Part shown: positions 15,833 through 24,396 of the stretch, in pieces
Layout: each line of letters starts with the position of its first letter
Position numbering within the stretch: the stretch's first letter is position 1
Origin: Caballeronia temeraria
Lineage (GTDB): Bacteria; Pseudomonadota; Gammaproteobacteria; Burkholderiales; Burkholderiaceae
NCBI RefSeq assembly: GCF_001544795.2
Contig: NZ_FCOI02000030.1
Span: forward strand, 1 to 64,000
DNA: 64,000 nt
Direction of reading: 5' to 3'
Position numbers and translations under genes: made by a program
Notes under the pieces: generated by a model
Seen by the model: the letters and a program-made list of their open reading frames with translations, nothing else
Database searches by the model: none
Told to the model about the DNA's origin: nothing

Positions 15833-17893
15833 GTGAACGTTTTCTTCGAGGAATCGGGTAGTTTCAAGGCCGGATCGGTGTTGTCGAAACAGGGCGACGC
15901 GTTCCAGGTCGAGTTGCCGGGCGGCCGGCGCGCGAAAGTGCGCGCGAAAGACGTGCTGATCGAGTTCGAGAAGCCCGCGGCCGGCGATCTGATGCAGGAA
16001 GCCGACGCCATCGCGCAGGAGATCGATCTCGACTTCCTGTGGGAATGCGCGCCCGACGAGGAATTCCCGTTCGCCGCGCTCGGCGCGGACTACTTCGGCG
16101 ACAAATTCGGCCCCGCCGAACGCGCGGCGCTCGTGCTGCGCATGCACGGCTCGCCGGTCTACTTCCGGCGCAAGGGCCGCGGCCAGTATCAGCGCGCGCC
16201 GCAGGAGCAGTTGCAGATGGCGCTCGCGTCGCTCGAACGCAAGCGTCAGCAGGCGCTCGTGCAGCAAGGCTGGGAAGAGGAGCTGAAGGCAGGCAAGCTG
16301 CCCGACGCGCTCAAGGGCGGTGCAATCGGCCTGCTCACGAAGCCGGACAAGAACACGATCGAATACAAAGCGCTCGAAGCGGCGGCGGCCGCGCGCGGCA
16401 TCTCGCAGGCGCGGTTGATGCTCGAATGCGGCGGCATCGAGTCGCCGCGACAGTTGCATGAAGCGAAGTTTCTGTCAGAGTTCTTCCCGCACGGCATCGG
16501 CTTTCCGTCGGTGCAGCCGGGACCGCTGCCCGAGGATTTGCCGGAAGCCGACGTCGAAGCCTTTTCCATCGACGACGTCACCACGACCGAAATCGACGAC
16601 GCCTTTTCCGTCGAGCATCTTTCCGATGGCCGCGTGCGCGTGGGCATCCACATCGCGGCGCCGGCGCTCGGCATCACGCGTGGCGACACGATCGACGCGA
16701 TCGCGCGCGGGCGTCTGTCCACGGTCTACATGCCCGGCGACAAGATCACGATGCTGCCGGACAACGTCGTCGATGTATTCACGCTCGGCGAAGGCGGGCT
16801 GCGGCCGGCGCTGTCGCTGTATATCATCGTGAATCGCGAGACGCAGGATATCGTCGCCACCGAAACGCGCGCCGAGCGCGTGTTCGTGAAGAGCAACCTG
16901 CGCCACAACCATCTCGACGAGCACGTCACCGAGGAAACGCTCGCCGCCGGCACGGGCGAGTATCCGCACAAGGAAGACATCGCCGTGCTGTGGCCGCTCG
17001 CGCAGGCGCTCTTCGAAAAGCGTCAGCAGGCGCGCGCGACGTACGGCCTCAAGCGCGAAGTGCAGCGCAACAACGACTTCAACTTTTATGTCGATGGCGA
17101 GCACATCACGATCACGCCGCGCCGTCGCGGTTCGCCGCTCGATCTGATCGTCGCGGAGCTGGCGATTCTCGCGAATTCGTCGTGGGGCGCGTTCCTCAAC
17201 GATCACGGCGTGCCGGGGATTTATCGCTCGCAGCGCGGTTTCGGCGGACCGGGACCGAAGCGCACGCGCATGCAGACCACGCCCGCGCCGCACGAAGGGC
17301 TGGGCGTCGCGCAGTACGCATGGAGCACGTCGCCGCTGCGCCGTTATGTCGACCTCGTCAATCAATGGCAACTGCTCGCGTGCGTGCAGCATGGCGTGAC
17401 GGCCAAGCTCGCCGCGCCGTTCAAGCCGAAGGACGCCGATCTCTTCGCCGTCGTGCAGGGCTTCGACGACACGTACACCGCGTATGCCGATCACCAGCGC
17501 CGCATGGAGTACTTCTGGTGCCTGCGCTGGCTCAAGCAGGAAAACAGGAAGCACGTGCCGGCGTCGGTCATCAAGGACGATCTGGTTCGTCTCGAAGAAA
17601 TCCCGCTGATCCTGCATGTGCCGGGCCTCGGCGTGCATGCGCGCGGCACCCGCGTGATGCTGGACGTCGTGTCCATCGACGAGCTGACGGTCGAAGCATC
17701 GTGCCGTCTGCTGCACGTGATCGATGCGCCGTCCGCGAGCGCGCCCGTCGAGGAAGAAGAGGCGGAAGAAGAAATCATCGAGACGACCGATCTTTCCGCC
17801 GAAAGCGAAGCCGAAGCGCAAGCCGAAGCCGATGCGCCCCAGCCGGAGCCAACGGGCGATGCGCAGCAATCCACCGAGTCGACGGGATCATGA
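15833..17893 (+). CDS. RNase II-family (RNB domain) exoribonuclease
   Basis: 686 residues, starting at GTG 15833 after TTGA. A small N-terminal beta domain (MNVFFEESGSFKAGSVLSK) and a helical region lead into the RNB catalytic domain. The magnesium-site motif TTEIDDAFS is near 254-262; the double Asp is catalytic in RNase II/R. A C-terminal S1-like part follows (LVRLEEIPLILHVPG). The last about 55 residues form a strongly acidic tail (EEEEAEEEIIETTD...). It probably degrades structured or decayed RNA 3'-5'. It overlaps aroE by 4 bp (ATGA). Confidence 0.9.
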   Translation: MNVFFEESGSFKAGSVLSKQGDAFQVELPGGRRAKVRAKDVLIEFEKPAAGDLMQEADAIAQEIDLDFLWECAPDEEFPFAALGADYFGDKFGPAERAALVLRMHGSPVYFRRKGRGQYQRAPQEQLQMALASLERKRQQALVQQGWEEELKAGKLPDALKGGAIGLLTKPDKNTIEYKALEAAAAARGISQARLMLECGGIESPRQLHEAKFLSEFFPHGIGFPSVQPGPLPEDLPEADVEAFSIDDVTTTEIDDAFSVEHLSDGRVRVGIHIAAPALGITRGDTIDAIARGRLSTVYMPGDKITMLPDNVVDVFTLGEGGLRPALSLYIIVNRETQDIVATETRAERVFVKSNLRHNHLDEHVTEETLAAGTGEYPHKEDIAVLWPLAQALFEKRQQARATYGLKREVQRNNDFNFYVDGEHITITPRRRGSPLDLIVAELAILANSSWGAFLNDHGVPGIYRSQRGFGGPGPKRTRMQTTPAPHEGLGVAQYAWSTSPLRRYVDLVNQWQLLACVQHGVTAKLAAPFKPKDADLFAVVQGFDDTYTAYADHQRRMEYFWCLRWLKQENRKHVPASVIKDDLVRLEEIPLILHVPGLGVHARGTRVMLDVVSIDELTVEASCRLLHVIDAPSASAPVEEEEAEEEIIETTDLSAESEAEAQAEADAPQPEPTGDAQQSTESTGS

Positions 17894-18738
17894 GCCAGAA
17901 AGATCAGTACGCGGTGATCGGCAATCCGATCGAGCACAGCAAGTCGCCGTGGATCCACGCGAAGTTCGCCGCGCAGACCGGCGAGCCGATCGAATACGGG
18001 CGCATTCTCGGGCCGCTCGACGGCTTCACGCGTGAAGTGAAAAACTTCATCGCGTCGGGCGGGCGCGGGATGAACGTCACCGTGCCGTTCAAGCTCGAAG
18101 CGCACGCGCTCGCGGATTCGCTGTCGCCGCGCGCGGCGGCGGCGGGCGCGGTCAACACGCTCGCTTTCGGACCGGACGGCGTGCGCGGCGACAACACCGA
18201 CGGCGTTGGGCTCGTGCGCGACATCGAAGTGAATCTCGGCGTGAGTCTGAAGGGCGCGCGCATTCTGCTGCTCGGCGCGGGCGGCGCGGCGCGCGGTGTC
18301 GTGCTGCCGATCTTCGATCGCGCGCCGGCGGCGCTCACCATCGTCAACCGGACGGCGGCGAAGGCGCATCAGCTCGTTGATCAGTTCGCGCAGAACGCGG
18401 CGGACAGCGGCGTGCGTTTCTCGGGCGGCGGCGCGGACAGCGCGGAAGCCGGACAGTACGACGTGATCGTCAACGCAACCGCAGGCAGCCTCGACGCCGC
18501 CTTGCCCGATTGCGACGACAGCGCGTTCGGCGCGGGCACGCTCGCCTACGACATGATGTACGGCGCGCAGCCGACCGTCTTCATGCAGCATGCGGTCAAG
18601 CTCGGCGCGCGCGCATCGGACGGTCTCGGCATGCTGGTCGAGCAGGCCGCCGAATCGTTCTTCATCTGGCGCAACGTGCGCCCGGATGGCGGCGCGGTGC
18701 TGCGCGAATTGCGCGCGACGCTCGCAGCCAAAGTGTGA
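17890..18738 (+). CDS. aroE: Shikimate dehydrogenase (NADP+)
   Basis: 282 residues. Reduces 3-dehydroshikimate to shikimate in aromatic amino acid synthesis. The N-terminal shikimate site includes IGNPIEHSKSP and NVTVPFK with catalytic Lys68. The NADP-binding glycine loop is LLGAGGAARGV (about 128-138), with the NRT NADP-discriminating motif after strand 2. The ATG lies in an ATGA overlap with the upstream exonuclease gene, and its TGA overlaps the mtgA start by one base. Full length. Confidence 0.95.
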   Translation: MSQKDQYAVIGNPIEHSKSPWIHAKFAAQTGEPIEYGRILGPLDGFTREVKNFIASGGRGMNVTVPFKLEAHALADSLSPRAAAAGAVNTLAFGPDGVRGDNTDGVGLVRDIEVNLGVSLKGARILLLGAGGAARGVVLPIFDRAPAALTIVNRTAAKAHQLVDQFAQNAADSGVRFSGGGADSAEAGQYDVIVNATAGSLDAALPDCDDSAFGAGTLAYDMMYGAQPTVFMQHAVKLGARASDGLGMLVEQAAESFFIWRNVRPDGGAVLRELRATLAAKV

Positions 18739-19496
18739 TGACCACCGCGCCTGCCGGCAGCCACGGGAACCGCGCGCCGCGCGCGCACAAGGCGGTGCGG
18801 CTCGGCCCGGCGCGCTGGATCGCATACGGCGTGTCGGTGATGGGCATCGCGTTCATCGCGACGCAAATCTGGTTCTTCGCGCAGATCGGCATCTGGACCG
18901 TCGTAAATCCCGGTCCGACCGCCTTCATGCGCGCCGACGCGTGGACGCTCGCCAAAACGCATCCGGGCGTTGCGTTGCGGCGCACCTGGGTGCCGTACGA
19001 CCAGATTTCGCGCAATCTGAAGCGCGCGATCATCGCTTCGGAAGACGCGAATTTCGTCAACAACAACGGCTACGAAACCGACGCCATTCTCCAGGCGTGG
19101 GAGAAGAACAAGGCGCGCGGGAAGATCGTCGCGGGCGGTTCGACCATTTCGCAGCAACTCGCGCGCAATCTGTTTCTGTCGCGCGAAAAGAGCTACGTGC
19201 GCAAGGCGCAGGAGCTCGTCATCACATGGATGCTCGAGTTCTGGTGGACCAAGGAACGCATCTTTGAGATCTATCTGAATTCGGTCGAATGGGGCAACGG
19301 CGTGTACGGCGCGGAAGCGGCGGCGCAGTATTACTACAAGACCTCGGCGGCGAAACTGACGGCCTGGCAGAGCGCGCGCCTCGCGGTCATGTTGCCGCGT
19401 CCCAAGTATTTCGATGACCATCGCAGCGCGCCGTATCTGTCGCAGCGGGCGGGTGTCATCGCGCGGCGAATGGGAGCGGCCGAGCTGCCGCAATGA
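18738..19496 (+). CDS. mtgA: Monofunctional peptidoglycan glycosyltransferase
   Basis: 252-residue inner-membrane GT51 enzyme polymerising lipid II into glycan strands. A cytosolic basic N-terminus and one TM helix (about 28-50) lead to the periplasmic GT51 domain. The catalytic Glu lies in AIIASEDANF, with the conserved GGSTISQQLARNLFLS and ELVITWMLEFWWTKERI(L/F)EIYLN-type motifs. Start ATG 18738 overlaps the aroE stop (TGATG), so it ends the co-translated mpl-to-mtgA run. A Rho-independent terminator follows at 19525. Confidence 0.95.
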   Translation: MTTAPAGSHGNRAPRAHKAVRLGPARWIAYGVSVMGIAFIATQIWFFAQIGIWTVVNPGPTAFMRADAWTLAKTHPGVALRRTWVPYDQISRNLKRAIIASEDANFVNNNGYETDAILQAWEKNKARGKIVAGGSTISQQLARNLFLSREKSYVRKAQELVITWMLEFWWTKERIFEIYLNSVEWGNGVYGAEAAAQYYYKTSAAKLTAWQSARLAVMLPRPKYFDDHRSAPYLSQRAGVIARRMGAAELPQ

Positions 19497-19524
19497 AATT
19501 TAGTTTCGACCCGCTAAACAACGC

Positions 19525-19555
19525 AAAGCCCTGATTATTCAGGGCTTTTTTGTTT
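19525..19555 (+). terminator. Terminator after mtgA
   Basis: Perfect 10-bp stem AAAGCCCTGA / TCAGGGCTTT (19525-19534 and 19539-19548, loop TTAT) running into TTTTTTGTTTT. Confidence 0.92.
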
Positions 19556-19723
19556 TATCAAAGCTGACGGTTGCGAGCTTTCCTCCCATTATCTGAGCAT
19601 GACGATCACATATTGAATAATTTGAGATGGCGGAACTACAATCCGGCCAAAGCCTGAACGGCATAGGCGTGCGACGACCGGAGCGAACTCCGGCGCGCAT
19701 GACCAGAACAACGGAGACACGTC

Positions 19724-19825
19724 ATGAACTCGATCGCACGCCCGCGCTCGCGGGATTTTTCGCACGATTCGTACGCTCGTTCCATCGGGAGCGCGCTGAT
19801 GTGCGCCCTCCATCGCGCATCGTGA
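19724..19825 (+). CDS. Possible 33-residue leader ORF upstream of the IclR gene
   Basis: A short open frame, ATG 19724 to TGA 19823, preceded by GGAGACACGTC, a better ribosome site than any candidate start of the IclR gene 18 bp further on. The peptide begins MNSIARPRSRDF and ends CALHRAS; it has no recognisable family. It could be a coding leader or simply part of the regulator's 5' region. The overlap with an alternative long N-terminus of the regulator makes it speculative. Confidence 0.3.
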   Translation: MNSIARPRSRDFSHDSYARSIGSALMCALHRAS

Positions 19826-19842
19826 TCGACGAGCCTCGCGCC

Positions 19843-20772
19843 ATGACCAAATTCCAGCATCCTGAAACCGACATCGTCGACGCGAGCGGCTCGCGCGCCA
19901 AGCCCAACGGCGCGAGCGGGACGAAGCACATGCCCGATCCCGACGCCATCGCGCTGCCGAGCGCACTCGTCGATATCACGCCGCAGCAGGCCGGCACGCA
20001 GACGCTGCTGCGCGGCCTCGCGATTCTCGAAGCCGCCGCGAACGGCGCCCGCGATCTGCGCGCGTTCGGCGCGGCGCTCGGCACGACGCGCAGCACGACG
20101 CATCGGCTCGTCAGTTCGCTCGTGCAGGCGCGCTATCTGCGCCAGGTGCAGGGCGGCTATCTGCTCGGGCCGAAGCTCATCGAACTGGGCACGATCGCGC
20201 TCGAACAGATGCCGCTCACGACGGTCGCCCGTCCGCACCTGCAGGCGCTCGCCGAGCACACGCACGACACGATTCACCTCGGCGTGCGCGACGGCGACGA
20301 CGTCCTCTACATCGACAAGATTCCCGGCACGCGCGGCCTCGAGATGCGCTCGCGCGTCGGGCACCGGATGCCGCTCGCGTCGACGGGCATCGGCAAGGCG
20401 ATGATGCTCGACCTCGAAGCGAACGCGTGGAAGAGGCTGCTCGACGCGTCGCATCGCGTGCTCTCGAAAACGAGCTTCAAGCCCGACAACCGCCCCGACT
20501 TCGACACCTTCCAGCAGCGCATGACGCGCTATTCGCAAGGCGGCTTCACCTTCGATCTGGAAGAGAACGAGGCGTCGATCCGCTGCGTCGCCGCGCCGGT
20601 GCGCGATGCGTCGGGCGCGATCGTCGCGGCGTTGTCGGTGGCGAGCACGATTCCCTATATGCCGCATGAACGCATGGAAGAACTGATACCGGTCGTGCAG
20701 CGCGAGGCGCGCGCGATCTCCGAGGAACTCGGCTGGCGTGCGCCGCAAGCCGCACGCAGGATCAAGCGATGA
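19843..20772 (+). CDS. IclR-family transcriptional regulator of the sugar operon
   Basis: About 309 residues from ATG 19843. The N-terminal winged helix-turn-helix (ILEAAANGARDLRAFGAAL, then TRSTTHRLVSSLVQARYL) binds DNA. The C-terminal IclR effector domain (THDTIHLGVRDGDDVLYIDK, then ASTGIGKAMM) senses a small ligand, probably the sugar acid pathway intermediate. The frame is open upstream to 19627; 19843 is chosen because the longer N-terminus is not family-like, but starts at 19843 or 19930 cannot be separated by eye. It overlaps dgoK by 4 bp, unusual for a regulator and suggesting autoregulated co-expression. Confidence 0.85.
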   Translation: MTKFQHPETDIVDASGSRAKPNGASGTKHMPDPDAIALPSALVDITPQQAGTQTLLRGLAILEAAANGARDLRAFGAALGTTRSTTHRLVSSLVQARYLRQVQGGYLLGPKLIELGTIALEQMPLTTVARPHLQALAEHTHDTIHLGVRDGDDVLYIDKIPGTRGLEMRSRVGHRMPLASTGIGKAMMLDLEANAWKRLLDASHRVLSKTSFKPDNRPDFDTFQQRMTRYSQGGFTFDLEENEASIRCVAAPVRDASGAIVAALSVASTIPYMPHERMEELIPVVQREARAISEELGWRAPQAARRIKR

Positions 20773-21743
20773 ACGCACCTGACTCCACGCCCGCGCTCAT
20801 CGCGCTCGACTGGGGCACGACGTCCCTGCGCGCCTATCTGCTCGGCGCCGATGGCCTCGTGCTCGACTCGCGTGCATCGTCGGCGGGCATCATGAATCTG
20901 CCCGCGGGCGGCTTCGATCAGACGTTCGAGGAAACCTGCGGCGCGTGGCTCGATGCACACGCGGCGCTGCCCGTCATCGCGGCGGGCATGGTCGGCAGCG
21001 CGCAGGGCTGGGTCGAAGCGCCTTACGTGGAAACGCCCGCAGGCGCCGATGCGCTCGTCGCGGGCATCGTTCTGGTGAAGGCGGCGCGCGGCGTCACGGT
21101 GCACGTCGTGCCGGGCGTGCTGCAGCAAGGCGTGCTGCCCAACGTGATGCGCGGCGAGGAAACGCAGATCTTCGGCGCGCTGGCGAGCGAGCCGTCGCTC
21201 GGGGCATCGGGCGGCGCGCTGATCGGACTGCCGGGCACGCATGCGAAATGGGCGTTCGTCGCCGATGAGCGCGTCGAGCGTTTCTACACCTTCATGACGG
21301 GCGAGACCTTCGGCGCGCTGCGCGATCACACGATCCTCGGCCGCACGATGCATCCGGCCGCGACGCACGACGAACAGGCGTTCCTGCGCGGCGTCGATAC
21401 GGCGCGCGATGCCGGTCATCCCGGCGTGCTCGCGACGATCTTCAGTACGCGCACGCTCGGCCTCACGGGCCAGTTGGGCGCGGAGCAGCAAGCGGATTAT
21501 TTGTCGGGACTGTTGATCGGCCATGAATTGCGCGGGCTGAACGAAGTGCTCGCGCGCGAACGTTCCGCGCTCACGGGCAAGACGCTGCGCCTGATCGGCA
21601 ACGATGCGCTGTGCAACCGCTATCGCGCCGCGCTCGCACGCTTCGGCTGCAACGATGCCGCCACGGTCGCGCAGGCGACGGAGCACGGTCTTTATCGAAT
21701 CGCCGCGCTGGCCGGGCTGGTCGCAGCCGTGCGCGCCGCCTGA
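20769..21743 (+). CDS. dgoK: 2-dehydro-3-deoxygalactonokinase
   Basis: 324 residues. Phosphorylates 2-dehydro-3-deoxy-galactonate to the 6-phosphate, the step before DgoA aldolase. The N-terminal ALDWGTTSLRAYLL is the phosphate-binding motif of the DgoK fold. Further DgoK-like segments are LPGTHAKWAF and SGLLIGHELRGL. ATG 20769 is in an ATGA overlap with the IclR gene. Followed at 15 bp by dgoA. Full family length. Confidence 0.93.
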   Translation: MNAPDSTPALIALDWGTTSLRAYLLGADGLVLDSRASSAGIMNLPAGGFDQTFEETCGAWLDAHAALPVIAAGMVGSAQGWVEAPYVETPAGADALVAGIVLVKAARGVTVHVVPGVLQQGVLPNVMRGEETQIFGALASEPSLGASGGALIGLPGTHAKWAFVADERVERFYTFMTGETFGALRDHTILGRTMHPAATHDEQAFLRGVDTARDAGHPGVLATIFSTRTLGLTGQLGAEQQADYLSGLLIGHELRGLNEVLARERSALTGKTLRLIGNDALCNRYRAALARFGCNDAATVAQATEHGLYRIAALAGLVAAVRAA

Positions 21744-21758
21744 GAAGGAGTGACAACG

Positions 21759-22436
21759 ATGCAGCCTCCCATCAATCTGCCCGCGCCCTACGGCATGCAC
21801 GCCGGTCTCGCGAAGGCGTTCGCCGCGTGCCCGCTGATCGCGATTCTGCGCGGCGTCACGCCCGCCGAAGCCGCCGATCATGGCCGCGCGCTGTACGAAG
21901 CGGGCTTTCGCATCGTCGAAGTGCCGCTGAATTCGCCGCAGCCGTTCGACAGCATCGCGGCGATCCGTCAGGCGCTGCCCGCCGATGTGATCGTCGGCGC
22001 GGGAACGGTGCTGCATCCGAGTTACGTCGACAGCGTGAAGGCCGCGGGCGGCGAACTCATCGTGATGCCGCACAGCGACGCCGATGTCGTGCGCGCCGCG
22101 AAAGCGCAAGGTCTCGCCTGCGCGCCGGGCGTCGCGACGCCGAACGAAGCGTTTCTCGCGCTGAAGAACGGCGCGGACGTGCTGAAGATGTTTCCCGCCG
22201 AGCAGCTCGGCCCGACGATTACGAAGGCCTGGCGCGCGGTGATCGCGAAAGAAGTGCCGCTCGTGCCGGTCGGCGGCATCGCGCCGGACAACATGGGGCC
22301 GTTTCTGAGCGCGGGCGCGAACGGCTTCGGTCTCGGATCGGCGCTGTACAAGCCGGGCCAGAACGCGGACGTGACCGCGCGGCACGCGAAGGCGTTCATC
22401 GACGGACTGGCGCTCGCGCGAGGCGAAGCGAAATGA
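21759..22436 (+). CDS. dgoA: 2-dehydro-3-deoxy-6-phosphogalactonate aldolase
   Basis: 225 residues, a class I KDPG/KDPGal-type TIM-barrel aldolase. It splits 2-dehydro-3-deoxy-6-phosphogalactonate into pyruvate and glyceraldehyde 3-phosphate. Visible active-site residues are Glu54 in RIVEVPLNSP and the Schiff-base Lys143 in DVLKMFPAE, with the phosphate loop GGIAPDN near 180. ATG 21759 follows AAGGAG by 8 nt; the in-frame GTG at 21750 lies on the Shine-Dalgarno sequence itself and is unlikely. It overlaps the following SDR by 4 bp. Confidence 0.94.
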   Translation: MQPPINLPAPYGMHAGLAKAFAACPLIAILRGVTPAEAADHGRALYEAGFRIVEVPLNSPQPFDSIAAIRQALPADVIVGAGTVLHPSYVDSVKAAGGELIVMPHSDADVVRAAKAQGLACAPGVATPNEAFLALKNGADVLKMFPAEQLGPTITKAWRAVIAKEVPLVPVGGIAPDNMGPFLSAGANGFGLGSALYKPGQNADVTARHAKAFIDGLALARGEAK

Positions 22437-23209
22437 ACCGCCTCGCCGGCAAGGTCGCGATGGTCACGGGCGCGGGACGCGGCATCGGTGCGGCGATCGC
22501 GCTGGCGTTCGCGCGCGAAGGCGCTCGCGTCGCGCTGGCGGAGCTGGACCTCGGCACGGCATCGGCGACGGCTGAGCGCATCGGACAGGAAACCGGCGCG
22601 GACGTGATCGCGGTGCGAACCGATGTGACGCAAAGCGCATCGGTGAAGGACGCCGTTGCGCGGACCGAAACCGAACTCGGCGCGCTCGACGTGCTCGTGA
22701 ACAACGCGGGCATCAACGTGTTCTGCGATCCGCTCACGATGACCGACGACGACTGGCGCCGCTGCTTCGCCGTCGATCTCGACGGCGTGTGGAACGGCTG
22801 CCGCGCGGTGCTGCCCGGCATGGTCGAGCGCGGGCGCGGCAGCATCGTGAATATCGCGTCGACGCACGCGTTCAAGATCATTCCGGGCTGCTTTCCGTAT
22901 CCGGTGGCGAAGCACGGCGTGATCGGCCTCACGCGCGCGCTCGGCATCGAATACGCGCCGAAGAACGTGCGCGTGAATGCAATCGCGCCGGGTTACATCG
23001 AAACGCAACTGACGCTCGACTGGTGGAATTCGCAAGCCGATCCGAAGGCCGCGCGTCAGGCGACGCTCGATCTTCAGCCGATGAAGCGCATCGGCGAGCC
23101 GCGCGAAGTCGCGATGACGGCGGTGTTCCTCGCATCGGACGAAGCGCCGTTCATCAACGCGAGCTGCATCACGGTGGATGGCGGGCGATCCGCGCTGTAC
23201 CACGACTGA
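22433..23209 (+). CDS. SDR-family dehydrogenase in the sugar operon
   Basis: 258-residue classical short-chain dehydrogenase. The coenzyme loop GAGRGIG is at 13-19, the NNAG motif at 90-93, and Ser143, Tyr156 and Lys160 complete the catalytic triad (PYPVAK). The acidic residue after strand 2 (ALAELDL) suggests NAD. Its place between dgoA and the importer suggests oxidation of the sugar or a sugar acid intermediate, but the substrate is not readable; a second SDR lies at 27620 in the same locus. ATG 22433 is in an ATGA overlap with dgoA. Confidence 0.88.
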   Translation: MNRLAGKVAMVTGAGRGIGAAIALAFAREGARVALAELDLGTASATAERIGQETGADVIAVRTDVTQSASVKDAVARTETELGALDVLVNNAGINVFCDPLTMTDDDWRRCFAVDLDGVWNGCRAVLPGMVERGRGSIVNIASTHAFKIIPGCFPYPVAKHGVIGLTRALGIEYAPKNVRVNAIAPGYIETQLTLDWWNSQADPKAARQATLDLQPMKRIGEPREVAMTAVFLASDEAPFINASCITVDGGRSALYHD

Positions 23210-23332
23210 GACGACAAGAATGACGCACTGGCCGCGGTGCGGCATCACCCCAAAAGAAGACACGGCCACACACACTTCGTAGCGCCCGCACGCGGGCATT
23301 GTTCGACATCGGAAAAAGTCAGGAGACAAAAA

Positions 23333-24340
23333 ATGAAACGCAGACTGTTCCTCACGCTGATTGCCGCCGCCACGGCCACGAGCGCGTCCATGATCGCGGC
23401 GCCGGTCGCGCAGGCCGCCGACGAAGTCAAGATCGGCTTTCTCGTGAAGCAGCCCGAAGAGCCGTGGTTCCAGGACGAGTGGAAGTTCGCCGAAATCGCG
23501 GCCAAGGAGAAGGGCTTCACGCTCGTGAAGATCGGCGCGCCGTCGGGTGAAAAGGTCATGAGCGCGATCGACAACCTCGCCGCGCAAAAGGCGCAGGGCT
23601 TCATCATCTGCACGCCGGACGTGAAGCTCGGGCCGGGCATCGTCGCGAAGGCGAAGGCGGACAAGCTCAACATGATGACGGTCGATGACCGCCTCGTCGA
23701 CGGTTCCGGCAAACCGATCGAATCCGTGCCGCACATGGGCATTTCGGCGTACAACATCGGCAAGCAGGTGGGCGACGGCATCGCCGCCGAAATCAAGAAG
23801 CGCGGCTGGGACATGAAGGATGTCGGCGCGATCGACGTCACTTACGAGCAGTTGCCGACCGCGCATGACCGCACGAGCGGCGCGACCGATGCGCTCGTCG
23901 CCGCCGGTTTCCCGAAGGCGAACATCGTCGCGGCGCCGCAAGCCAAGACCGACACTGAGAACGCGTTCAACGCAGCGAACATCGCGCTCACGAAGAATCC
24001 GCAATACAAGCACTGGGTCGCCTACGCGCTCAACGACGAAGGCGTGCTCGGCGCGGTGCGCGCAGCGGAAGGCCGTGGCTTCAAGGCGGACAACATGATC
24101 GGCATCGGCATCGGCGGATCGGATTCGGCGCTGAACGAGTTCAAGAAACCGAACCCGACGGGCTTCTACGGCACCGTCATCATCAGCCCGAAGCGCCACG
24201 GCGAAGAGACGTCCGAACTGATGTACGCGTGGATCAAGGACGGCAAGGCGCCGCCGCCGCTCACGCTCACGACCGGCATGCTGGCGACGCGTGAAAACGT
24301 GGCGTCGGTGCGTCAGCAGATGGGACTGGCATCGAACTGA
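23333..24340 (+). CDS. araF: Arabinose/galactose-type ABC transporter substrate-binding protein
   Basis: 335 residues. A cleavable signal peptide (about 1-28, ending PVAQA) directs it to the periplasm. The mature protein is a type I periplasmic sugar-binding fold resembling AraF: EVKIGFLVKQPEEPWFQDEW, then the conserved GIGIGGSDSALNEF segment. ATG 23333 is preceded by AGGAGACAAAA. It is 123 bp after the SDR gene and followed by its ATPase and permease, forming an araFGH-type importer. The sugar could be L-arabinose or D-galactose, which this family often shares. Confidence 0.9.
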   Translation: MKRRLFLTLIAAATATSASMIAAPVAQAADEVKIGFLVKQPEEPWFQDEWKFAEIAAKEKGFTLVKIGAPSGEKVMSAIDNLAAQKAQGFIICTPDVKLGPGIVAKAKADKLNMMTVDDRLVDGSGKPIESVPHMGISAYNIGKQVGDGIAAEIKKRGWDMKDVGAIDVTYEQLPTAHDRTSGATDALVAAGFPKANIVAAPQAKTDTENAFNAANIALTKNPQYKHWVAYALNDEGVLGAVRAAEGRGFKADNMIGIGIGGSDSALNEFKKPNPTGFYGTVIISPKRHGEETSELMYAWIKDGKAPPPLTLTTGMLATRENVASVRQQMGLASN

Positions 24341-24396
24341 GTCTTTCGTGTGGAAAGCGGGCCGCGCGTGCGGTCCGCTGAAGAATAGGAGGCGAT

